Assembly (NCBI GenBank): GCA_037015955.1
Contig: CP143548.1
Location: 2,226,001-2,290,000, forward strand
DNA from: Lachnospiraceae bacterium JLR.KK008
GTDB taxonomy: Bacteria; Bacillota; Clostridia; Lachnospirales; Lachnospiraceae
Reading direction: 5' to 3'
Length of the DNA: 64,000 bases
Shown piece after piece: positions 53,313 to 59,948 of the stretch (within the stretch, counting starts at the first letter, position 1; every line of letters starts with the position of its first letter). Made by a program: the position numbers and the translations under genes. The notes below the pieces were generated by a model that saw only the letters and a list, made by a program, of their open reading frames with translations, was not told the DNA's origin and made no database searches.

Positions 53313-53341
53313 ATTCTATACTCCTTATACTTATATGTCAA
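53313..53341 (-). promoter_or_regulatory. Sigma-A promoter of the marR-efflux operon
   Basis: Consensus TTGACA (53336-53341) and TAGAAT (53313-53318) on the minus strand with a 17-bp spacer, about 55 bp before the marR start. Confidence 0.82.
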
Positions 53342-53395
53342 TCACTTTTATAATATTTTTCTTTAATTTCATAAAACCTTAATTTTTGTTTTGCC

Positions 53396-53440
53396 CAAAG
53401 CAACAGAGGGACGCTCCCCTGAAAGCTGACCGTCCCTCTG
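53396..53440 (-). terminator. Terminator of the feo operon
   Basis: A perfect 10-bp stem (CAGAGGGACG / CGTCCCTCTG) with a 17-nt loop lies 10 bp after the stop of the small Cys-rich gene, followed on the minus strand by TTGCTTT. Confidence 0.65.
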
Positions 53441-53450
53441 CTTCTGCCTT

Positions 53451-53603
53451 TTATTTCCTCTGCTCTCCCCCGCAGTGGCCGCTACAGTGCCTGCAGTCGC
53501 ACCCACATTGCAGCGATTTCCCGTTTTTTTTATCTCGTATCATCCCTCTGACGATACAGACGACAATCCCCGTGAGGATCGCCGCAGTGATCGCTGTTCC
53601 CAT
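53451..53603 (-). CDS. FeoB-associated Cys-rich membrane protein (small)
   Basis: A 50-residue protein with one transmembrane helix (MGTAITAAILTGIVVCIVRG) and a Cys-rich cytoplasmic tail: LQCGCDCRHCSGHCGGEQ, five Cys in CxCxC..C...C spacing plus two His. This matches the FeoB-associated Cys-rich membrane proteins that follow feoB in many Firmicutes and may handle Fe(II) or an Fe-S cluster. The ATG lies about 70 bp after the feoB stop; the ribosome site (GGGGCG, nine nt) is weak. It is the last gene before the operon's terminator. The composition and context make it convincing despite its length. Confidence 0.85.
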   Translation of the reverse strand: MGTAITAAILTGIVVCIVRGMIRDKKNGKSLQCGCDCRHCSGHCGGEQRK

Positions 53604-53674
53604 ATCGTTTCACGCCCCGTTTCTTTTTTATTTTTAATCTTAATCCTGCAGCCTTCCGGCCTCTTCACCCGTCT

Positions 53675-55867
53675 TTACTTCGCCAGCGCTTTTTTATGGC
53701 TGTCGATCTTCATACACTGTGTCCTGCCCTCCGTATACGGCCGAAACAGCAGGAATAGGAAGCCCGCGGTCAATACGAATGCCGCTGCCGTACCCAGGCC
53801 GAATGTTCCTGTCGTGACAAGCATACCGATCTGATAAATGCACAGACTGACAATATATGCCAGCGCACACTGATAGCCGATCGCAAACCAGAACCATCTG
53901 ATGTTGTTCATTTCTCTCCTGATCGCACCCATCGCCGCAAAGCAGGGGGCGCACAGGAGATTGAATACGAGAAACGCATAGGCGGACAGTGCCGTCATAT
54001 TCCCTGCCAGTGTTCCCCAGTATTCGGCGCCATCCTCGGCCACTTCTGCAAATCCAAAGAGAATGCCGAATGTGCCGACTACATTTTCCTTCGCCACCAG
54101 TCCCGTGATCACTGCCACAGCAGATTTCCAGTCGCCAAACCCACATGGAAGGAATATCCAGGCAAAGGCGCTGCCAATTCCTGCCAGTATGCTGTGATCA
54201 ATCTCCATCGCCTCAAGCATCCTGAACTGGCCGTCCACCCAGCCAAAATATGTCGTGAACCAGATGAGGATCGTCGACAATAAGATAATTGTACCGGCTT
54301 TTCTGATAAATGACCAGCCCCTCTCCCACATGCTGCGCAGGACATTGCCTGCTGTCGGCATATGATACGCGGGAAGCTCCATCACAAAAGGCGCCGGTTC
54401 CCCTGCAAACATCCTTGTCTTCTTCAAAATAACGCCGGAACAGATAATCGCCGCGATACCGACAAAGTATGCGCTCGGCGATACCCACCACGCGCCGTCA
54501 AACAATGCGCCTGCGATCAGGGCGATGATCGGCAGCTTGGCGCCGCACGGGATAAAAGTTGTTGTCATGATCGTCATTTTACGGTCTCTGTCGTTCTCGA
54601 TCGTCCTCGACGCCATCACCCCGGGCACCCCGCAGCCGGTGCCGATCAGCATCGGGATAAAGGATTTCCCGGAAAGACCGAACTTACGGAAAATTCTGTC
54701 CATAATAAAGGCCACTCTCGCCATGTAACCGCATGATTCCAGAAAGGCCAGAAAGAGAAAGAGCACAAGCATCTGCGGCACAAACCCGAGAACAGCGCCT
54801 ACCCCGGCCACAATCCCGTCCACAATCAGTCCCTGCAGCCAGTCGGCGCAGCCGATCGCGGAAAGTCCGCCGCTGACGACGGCAGGAATGCCCGGCACAT
54901 CGACAAGGCCAAGGAAACTCCAACCGTCTCCAAACACACCATCATTCATCCAGTCGGTCGCCCAGGCGCCAACCGTCGTTACAGACACATAATATACGAG
55001 AAACATCACGGTCGCAAAAATCGGTAAAGCCAGCCAGCGGTTGGTGACGACCCGGTCGATGCGGTCAGAAGCCGTCATTTTCTCTTTTCTGCCCTTTGCA
55101 TAACATACCCCCATTATGGAAGAGAGATACAGATACCTCTCATTGGTAATGATACTCTCGGTGTCATCCTCAAACGCTTCCTCCAGCCGGGCGATTTCCG
55201 CAGATACATCCGGCGCCTGTTTTATCTGTTCCCGAATTCCGGCATCTTTTTCCAACAGTTTAATGGCGAAGAAGCGTTTCTGCGCTGTCCTGTTCTCCGG
55301 TCCCAGTTTTTGTTCCACATCTCTGACCGCCGATTCCACTTCCGCTGAGAAGGTATGAACCGGCGCAAATCCGGCTTTCCCACGCGCCAGCGCTACTGCC
55401 TTCTCCGCTGCCTCCCTAACGCCCGTTCCTTTGAGGGCCGAGATCTCCACAACTTCACAGCCCAGTTTCTCACTCAGTTTATCGATATGGATCCGATCGC
55501 CGCTCTTTTCCACCACATCCATCATATTGACGGCAATGATGACCGGAATCCCCAGTTCCAGTAATTGTGTGGACAGATACAGATTCCTCTCCAGATTCGT
55601 GCCGTCCACCAGATTCAGGACTGCGTCCGGCCGCTCGCCAATCAGGTAATTTCTGGCCACAACTTCTTCCAGTGTATAAGGCGACAGAGAATAAATGCCC
55701 GGAAGGTCCGTAACGATCACGTCCTCATAGCCCTTTAGCTTTCCCTCTTTCTTCTCTACAGTCACTCCCGGCCAGTTGCCGACAAACTGATTGGAACCTG
55801 TAAGCGCGTTAAACAATGTTGTCTTTCCACAATTCGGATTTCCTGCAAGTGCAATTTTCAATGACAT
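53675..55867 (-). CDS. feoB: Ferrous iron transporter FeoB
   Basis: GTPase-coupled Fe(II) importer. The 730-residue product starts with the G domain (MSLKIALAGNPNCGKTTLFN; switch VGNWPGVTVEKKEG core; DLPGIYSLSP; NMMD), then the helical regulatory domain, then two Gate-type membrane halves with the Cys-containing GTGCGVPGVMASR and a LPCGFGDW-type segment. The ATG at 55867 has AAAGGAG upstream and matches the conserved N-terminus. It follows feoA after about 30 bp. Regulation is by the DtxR-like palindrome in the operon promoter. Confidence 0.96.
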   Translation of the reverse strand: MSLKIALAGNPNCGKTTLFNALTGSNQFVGNWPGVTVEKKEGKLKGYEDVIVTDLPGIYSLSPYTLEEVVARNYLIGERPDAVLNLVDGTNLERNLYLSTQLLELGIPVIIAVNMMDVVEKSGDRIHIDKLSEKLGCEVVEISALKGTGVREAAEKAVALARGKAGFAPVHTFSAEVESAVRDVEQKLGPENRTAQKRFFAIKLLEKDAGIREQIKQAPDVSAEIARLEEAFEDDTESIITNERYLYLSSIMGVCYAKGRKEKMTASDRIDRVVTNRWLALPIFATVMFLVYYVSVTTVGAWATDWMNDGVFGDGWSFLGLVDVPGIPAVVSGGLSAIGCADWLQGLIVDGIVAGVGAVLGFVPQMLVLFLFLAFLESCGYMARVAFIMDRIFRKFGLSGKSFIPMLIGTGCGVPGVMASRTIENDRDRKMTIMTTTFIPCGAKLPIIALIAGALFDGAWWVSPSAYFVGIAAIICSGVILKKTRMFAGEPAPFVMELPAYHMPTAGNVLRSMWERGWSFIRKAGTIILLSTILIWFTTYFGWVDGQFRMLEAMEIDHSILAGIGSAFAWIFLPCGFGDWKSAVAVITGLVAKENVVGTFGILFGFAEVAEDGAEYWGTLAGNMTALSAYAFLVFNLLCAPCFAAMGAIRREMNNIRWFWFAIGYQCALAYIVSLCIYQIGMLVTTGTFGLGTAAAFVLTAGFLFLLFRPYTEGRTQCMKIDSHKKALAK

Positions 55868-55896
55868 TTCTGACTCCTTTCCTCTCCCCACCGTGA

Positions 55897-56118
55897 TCAC
55901 TCTACCTCAATCATCTCCGCATCTGCCTTTCTGAGCGAAAGTTCATATCCTCTGACTGTGACTTCTACCGGGTCGCCAAATGGCGCCACTTTGCGGACAT
56001 AGACGGAGACGCCCTTTGTGATACCCATATCCATCAGCCTCCGTTTTACCGGCCCTTCCCCGGTCAGTTTCCGCACTGTGACTGTCTGCCCGCAGCCGAT
56101 CTCTTTCAATGTCTTCAT
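55897..56118 (-). CDS. feoA: FeoA family protein (second copy, next to feoB)
   Basis: Small SH3-fold cytoplasmic protein needed for FeoB function. The 73-residue product has the FeoA pattern TVRKLTGEGPVKRRLMDMGITKGVSVYVRKVAPFGDPVEVTVRGYELSLRK (core RRLMDMGITKG and APFGDPVEV). The ATG at 56118 has AAAGGAGG upstream; extending upstream would overlap the preceding feoA copy. The two feoA genes and feoB form one operon. Confidence 0.94.
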   Translation of the reverse strand: MKTLKEIGCGQTVTVRKLTGEGPVKRRLMDMGITKGVSVYVRKVAPFGDPVEVTVRGYELSLRKADAEMIEVE

Positions 56119-56137
56119 AGCTCCTCCTTTGATCCGA

Positions 56138-56347
56138 CTATACAAAAATTTTATTGGCCATATCCCTGCCGATGGCAACTCTTGACTCTTTGACGCTGAC
56201 GATCATATTGCCGCCGATCTCCGATATGACAGTGACCACACCTCCGGCTACAAATCCAAGACTCTCCAGAAACTTCTTCGTCTCTTCACGCCCGCCGATT
56301 TTTTTGATCGTACCCGGTTCTCCCGTCTTCATCATAGACAATGGCAT
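56138..56347 (-). CDS. FeoA family protein (first copy)
   Basis: A 69-residue SH3-fold protein with KKIGGREETKKFLESLGFVAGGVVTVISEIGGNMIVSVKESRVAIGRDMA (core FLESLGFVAGGVVTVI), more diverged from classical FeoA than the second copy. The ATG is preceded by AGGGTGAGAAT. It is the first gene of the feo operon, about 45 nt after the predicted transcription start. Two tandem feoA genes before feoB are common in clostridia; they may have separate binding roles. Confidence 0.9.
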   Translation of the reverse strand: MPLSMMKTGEPGTIKKIGGREETKKFLESLGFVAGGVVTVISEIGGNMIVSVKESRVAIGRDMANKIFV

Positions 56348-56397
56348 ATTCTCACCCTCTCTATTCTTTCCTGACTTCCACTTGTTTTTCTTTTCAT

Positions 56398-56415
56398 AGT
56401 TAGTATATGCTAACT
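56398..56415. promoter_or_regulatory. DtxR/IdeR-like operator over the feo promoter
   Basis: AGTTAG and CTAACT arms with a 6-bp centre (TATATG) form an 18-bp palindrome overlapping the feo -10 box. The TTAG...CTAA core resembles metal-dependent DtxR-family operators, and a DtxR-family gene is divergently transcribed 200 bp away. This would block feo transcription when Fe(II) is plentiful. Confidence 0.65.
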
Positions 56416-56430
56416 TAAATTAGTTGTCAA
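56402..56430 (-). promoter_or_regulatory. Sigma-A promoter of the feo operon
   Basis: Consensus TTGACA (56425-56430) and TATACT (56402-56407) with a 17-bp spacer on the minus strand. The -10 lies inside the palindrome at 56398-56415. Confidence 0.85.
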
Positions 56431-56517
56431 CAACTTCTTTTCGATATTTCTAACCGAATTTTCCGAGCGTTCTTCCAACATATTCAGGTGTCTTTTGTGC
56501 CAAGTGTCCTCCCACAG

Positions 56518-56546
56518 TGGAAACCTGAGCCTATATATGCTATACT
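56518..56546 (+). promoter_or_regulatory. Promoter of the DtxR-family regulator gene
   Basis: TGGAAA (56518-56523) and TATACT (56541-56546), 17 bp apart on the plus strand, about 65 bp before the start codon. The -35 matches four of six. Confidence 0.55.
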
Positions 56547-56554
56547 TAAAAAAA

Positions 56555-56599
56555 TCCCGCCGTGTAACAGACCATCCTGTATGCCGTATTCCGGCGGGA
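56555..56599 (+). promoter_or_regulatory. Leader hairpin abutting the regulator's ribosome site
   Basis: TCCCGCCG and CGGCGGGA form an 8-bp GC-rich stem enclosing about 29 nt. Its 3' arm ends directly before the AAGGAGG of the downstream gene, so folding could limit ribosome access. Not matched to a known riboswitch. Confidence 0.45.
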
Positions 56600-56613
56600 A
56601 GGAGGAGCGTGTG

Positions 56614-56982
56614 ATGAATTATAATGAATCTGCCGAAAATTATCTGGAGACAATACTCGTCCTGAGCAGGAAACTTCCTGTCGTCCGTTCCGTAGATGTA
56701 GCCTCAGAGCTTCAATTCAAGAAATCGAGCGTCAGTGTCGCCATGAAAAATCTGCGTGAGAAAATGCTGATCACAATGACGGAAGCAGGCTATATTTATC
56801 TGACCGATACCGGCAGGGAAATTGCGGAAATGATTTATGAGAGACATGAATTTCTGACCTCCTGGCTCACATCGCTCGGTGTTCCCCGGCAGATCGCAGG
56901 GGAAGACGCCTGCAAGATCGAGCATGTGATCAGCGCAGAGAGCTTTGATGCCATCAAGCACTATGTAAACTTCCGGCAATAG
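56614..56982 (+). CDS. DtxR-family metal-dependent transcriptional regulator
   Basis: Probable iron- or manganese-sensing repressor. The 122-residue product has an N-terminal winged helix (SAENYLETILVLSRKLPVVRSVDVASELQFKKSSVSVAMKNLRE, core KKSSVSVAMKNL as recognition helix) and a dimerisation/metal domain (HEFLTSWLTSLGV; EDACKIEHVIS with candidate metal ligands Glu, Cys and His). It lacks the C-terminal SH3 domain of DtxR/IdeR, as do MntR and many clostridial members. The start has GGAGG eight nt upstream. It is divergent from feo and followed by a superoxide dismutase gene, supporting a role in iron control. Confidence 0.9.
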   Translation: MNYNESAENYLETILVLSRKLPVVRSVDVASELQFKKSSVSVAMKNLREKMLITMTEAGYIYLTDTGREIAEMIYERHEFLTSWLTSLGVPRQIAGEDACKIEHVISAESFDAIKHYVNFRQ

Positions 56983-57036
56983 CAAAACCCATTCTTTTTC
57001 ATATAATAAACAGAAAGAATTTGTGGAGACTGACCT

Positions 57037-57654
57037 TTGAACGAAAACTATCCCTTTGTCAACTGTCCCCTCTCCTACGGCTATGACGCGTTGAGTCCCT
57101 ACATTGATAAGAGAACGATGGAAGTCCATCACAATCGGGTACTGCAGGGTTATGTGGAAAATTTAAACCAGTTGCTGAAAGACTGTCCTGAATATCAGAA
57201 AATGTCTCTCGAACAACTGGTCTTATATGCGGAATGTATGCCCTCACACTTGCAGACTCCCGTACGGGATAATGCCGGCGGCGTATACAACCATATCTTT
57301 TATTTTTCTAATCTCAAACAATACGATGACTGCCATCCAACCGGTCCGCTGGCTTCTGCCATCGACTGGCAGTTCGGCAGCTTTGAAAACTTCCAGAAAG
57401 TATTCACCAACGCCGCTCTATCCGTATTCGGTTCCGGCTATGCCTGGCTGATCCTTGATGCGGAGAACCGACTGGCGATCAGAACGACCACCAATCAGGA
57501 CACCCCGCTTCTTTTTAATGTCAAACCTTTGCTGGCTCTCGATGTATGGGAACACGCCTATTTTCTGACACACTATAATATGCGCGAAGCCTATGTCAAA
57601 GATTGGTTCCATATTATCAACTGGGAACAGGTCGGTCGCAATTATGCGCCGTAA
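57037..57654 (+). CDS. Superoxide dismutase, Fe/Mn family
   Basis: Detoxifies superoxide. The 205-residue product has the four metal ligands in family context: TMEVHHNRV (His near 30), GVYNHIFYF (His near 85), and LALDVWEHAYF (Asp near 168, His near 172), plus NLKQYDDCHPTGPLASAI in the middle. The helix after the first ligand differs from the usual HHDKHH form (HHNRVLQGYV). Translation starts at TTG with GGAG eight nt upstream. It lies 54 bp after the DtxR-family gene, same strand. Its stop overlaps the convergent gene at 57642 by 13 bp. Iron versus manganese preference is not readable. Confidence 0.88.
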   Translation: MNENYPFVNCPLSYGYDALSPYIDKRTMEVHHNRVLQGYVENLNQLLKDCPEYQKMSLEQLVLYAECMPSHLQTPVRDNAGGVYNHIFYFSNLKQYDDCHPTGPLASAIDWQFGSFENFQKVFTNAALSVFGSGYAWLILDAENRLAIRTTTNQDTPLLFNVKPLLALDVWEHAYFLTHYNMREAYVKDWFHIINWEQVGRNYAP

Positions 57655-58376
57655 TCAATGATGCTCCCTATCGTCTCCCGCTGCTGCGGTCTGATGCTGT
57701 CCCAGTCCACGTTTCGTATTTTATCAAGAAGTCCCTCGGCAGATTTTGCGGATACCCTGACTCTTTTCGTCTTTTCTGTGAGATCTGCCCTGCGCTTCTC
57801 GTCCTCGGCCTTCTCTGCCTTTTTCGCCGCTTCCTTCTTCTCAGCTCTTGACTTCTCGATCCTCTCCCGCTGTTTCTCCCCGGATTTCTCCAGTTCTGCG
57901 AAATAAGAGACGCTGCCGTCTTTGCCGAAAGAGATTCCAAGACGGGTAACCGTATCTTCCTCATCGCCCAACTGATTTTTGATGTCGGACAGTTTCGCAG
58001 TCGCTTCCTCAATCATATTCGTATATTTCTTTTCTGCCTTCTCATCCGCAGCCATCTCCTCCAGTACTTCAGGCTCCATCAGCACACTGTACTCTTTCGT
58101 CCCTCCGGCGAGATATTTCTGCGCTTCCTCATCGCTGTCATAGTTGGCCACGATGAAGTCCATGTTGCTGTATTTTTCTTTCAGACGCTCCAGCATATCC
58201 TGCGCATCATCGCTCAGAGCAGGGCCCTTTTTTACCCCGTTTGCCTCGTTCGCGCCCTTTTTGTTCTGCGTATGTTTCGTCTCCGCACCGTTTGCTGCCT
58301 TTTTCTCATATGATCCCTGTGTCAGACCTTTCACAAAGTCACTCTGGTAAACATGAAACCCATTGATTCCGTTCAT
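57642..58376 (-). CDS. DUF6033-like protein, copy A (function unknown)
   Basis: A 244-residue hydrophilic protein without signal peptide or membrane helix. It starts MNGINGFHVYQSDFVKGL, contains LKEKYSNMDFIVANYDSDEEA (partial) near 75, a MAADEKAEKKYTNMIEEAT stretch near 115, a charged coiled coil of Glu/Lys/Ala/Arg (about 175-215) and ends with SAEGLLDKIRNVDWDSI. These blocks align with the gene at 58968-59768, so the two are paralogues. I recall this architecture as the DUF6033 family of Lachnospiraceae; that name needs a search. The ATG has GGAGG nine nt upstream and lies one base after the middle gene's stop. Function unknown. Confidence 0.78.
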   Translation of the reverse strand: MNGINGFHVYQSDFVKGLTQGSYEKKAANGAETKHTQNKKGANEANGVKKGPALSDDAQDMLERLKEKYSNMDFIVANYDSDEEAQKYLAGGTKEYSVLMEPEVLEEMAADEKAEKKYTNMIEEATAKLSDIKNQLGDEEDTVTRLGISFGKDGSVSYFAELEKSGEKQRERIEKSRAEKKEAAKKAEKAEDEKRRADLTEKTKRVRVSAKSAEGLLDKIRNVDWDSIRPQQRETIGSIIDYGA

Positions 58377-58377
58377 T

Positions 58378-58953
58378 TTATATATCCTCCATACTCTGTG
58401 ACTGTTCTCCGTCCTCGTCGAACAGTTCCCGCAATTTTTCTTCGATCGTACTGCCGTCCTCGTCCTCATATAACGACTTGTGTTTTTTATGCTTCTTCCT
58501 GGCATTTAACATCGCCGCCGACTTCGCCATCTGATACAGATCCGGACTGTACTCGATCAGCTTCTTTTCATCCCGGGACGGCACTTTATCTCCTCGGGCG
58601 ATCCTTCTGGCAGTCTCCATCACTTTACCGATGTCGACAAGTGCATCCTGCGTTGTCTCACCGGATTCCCGCATCCGGTCTGCCTGCTCCTGATACATCT
58701 TCTGCATCATCTCAGAAATCCGCAGATCGACGCCGTCTTTTGCGCTCTGCATTGTCACACCGCTGACAGCCTTCCCACCCTGCATGGTCATACCGCTGAC
58801 GGTCTTTCCACCCTCTGGCGCTACGCCATTGACGCTATGCGCACTACCGCAGGATGCCGTCCTCTCCTGCCCGGCTCCGTGTGAGACACCTCGGGATGCC
58901 TGCGATGCCCGGACCGCCTTCGCGCCTTGCGGCATATCTGTCATCCACATCAT
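58378..58953 (-). CDS. Hypothetical protein between the two DUF6033-like genes
   Basis: A 191-residue protein of unknown function. The N-terminal half is low-complexity with near-repeats (GGKTVSGMTMQ / GGKAVSGVTMQ). The C-terminal half is helical and charged, with RISEMMQKMYQEQADRMRES, SRDEKKLIEYSPDLYQMAKSAA, a basic ARKKHKKHKSLYEDED cluster and TIEEKLRELFDED. The ATG has GGGGG about four nt upstream and lies 14 bp after the first paralogue. It is tightly coupled to both neighbours, so the three probably act together. No signal peptide or membrane segment. Confidence 0.72.
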   Translation of the reverse strand: MMWMTDMPQGAKAVRASQASRGVSHGAGQERTASCGSAHSVNGVAPEGGKTVSGMTMQGGKAVSGVTMQSAKDGVDLRISEMMQKMYQEQADRMRESGETTQDALVDIGKVMETARRIARGDKVPSRDEKKLIEYSPDLYQMAKSAAMLNARKKHKKHKSLYEDEDGSTIEEKLRELFDEDGEQSQSMEDI

Positions 58954-58967
58954 GACGCCCCCTGTCT

Positions 58968-59768
58968 CTAAAACCGCGAATCGAAATGCTGGCCTACCAT
59001 CATCTCTTCCTCGGTAAACACGGAATCACTCATGCCTTCAAACAAAACATCATTGATCTTGTCGACCAGTTCCTCCGCGGATACCGCTGTTACGGTGACA
59101 ATCTCCTCTCTGTTTTCCAGGCGTTTCGCTTCCGTCTCTGCGGCTTCCTGTTTCTGAGCCGCACGTTTTTGTTCGGCACTTTTCTTTTCCGCACGCTTCT
59201 CGAGCCTTTGCTCCGCGCGCTTTTTCCCGGCCTCTTTGGCTGCTTTTTTCTTTTCTGCGGCTTTTTTCTCCGCTTTCTTTTTGATCATCTTCTGCTGTGC
59301 GGCAAACGCTTTGTCGACCGCCGCAAAGAACGAACTTGGCCCGCTGCCACTGGCATTGACCCCGCCTGACTTCACACTGCCGGCATTCGTCCCCAGCTTT
59401 GCCTTTGACCGTTCCATCTGCAATGCCGCATTTTGTATGATGCCTTCATAATGTTTCCTGTAGTTTTCGTCCTCTGCCATCCGCTCGATCTTGTCCTCGT
59501 CGATCAGAACGACCATCCGGCTTGGATTGCCATACGTGGCAGCCTGCGCATGTGTCTGCGCCTTCATGTCACGGCTCACAAGTATAAAGTCCATGTTGCC
59601 GTATTTCTTTTTCAGTTCGCTGTAATATTGCTCCGCCTTCTCACTCAGCTGCGGCTCTCCCACCGTTCTTCCATAATTCGCCTTGTTATTTTTCTTATTT
59701 CCCTGAGTGGCGAAATATTCCGGTGCAGCCGCCTGACTGTTTTCAGTCATAACCGGTGCATGATTCAT
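58968..59768 (-). CDS. DUF6033-like protein, copy C (function unknown)
   Basis: A 266-residue cytoplasmic-looking protein, first gene of the trio. It has LKKKYGNMDFILVSRDMKAQ near 60, MVVLIDEDKIERMAEDENYRKHYEGII near 105 (core RMAEDENYRKHYEGI), a very long Lys/Ala/Glu/Arg helix (about 155-225) and the C-terminal TAVSAEELVDKINDVLFEGMSD (core SAEELVDKI). It is a full-length paralogue of the gene at 57642. Of three nearby ATGs the one at 59768 was chosen because GGAGG is nine nt upstream; the others directly abut the site. A sigma-D-like promoter lies about 100 bp upstream. Confidence 0.78.
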   Translation of the reverse strand: MNHAPVMTENSQAAAPEYFATQGNKKNNKANYGRTVGEPQLSEKAEQYYSELKKKYGNMDFILVSRDMKAQTHAQAATYGNPSRMVVLIDEDKIERMAEDENYRKHYEGIIQNAALQMERSKAKLGTNAGSVKSGGVNASGSGPSSFFAAVDKAFAAQQKMIKKKAEKKAAEKKKAAKEAGKKRAEQRLEKRAEKKSAEQKRAAQKQEAAETEAKRLENREEIVTVTAVSAEELVDKINDVLFEGMSDSVFTEEEMMVGQHFDSRF

Positions 59769-59859
59769 ATCCATCATCCTCCCTGAATTTCTCCCGCAAA
59801 TCCTTTTGCGGCGACCGCGCAGATCGCTCCGCGCGCCTGCAGATACTATTCTATTTAAC

Positions 59860-59887
59860 ATATCGGTAGGAAAACGGAAAATATTTA
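59860..59887 (-). promoter_or_regulatory. Sigma-D (flagellar sigma-28)-like promoter of the DUF6033-like cluster
   Basis: The minus strand reads TAAA (59884-59887), 16 bp, ACCGATAT (59860-59867). The sigma-D consensus is TAAA-N15-GCCGATAT, so the -10 matches seven of eight and the spacer is one base long. No good sigma-A promoter was found in the gap. Confidence 0.45.
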
Positions 59888-59948
59888 CATCTGTCCATAT
59901 AGATAATAGAAGTCACTGTAAGTCCGCATGGCAACGGACAGTCTCCCG

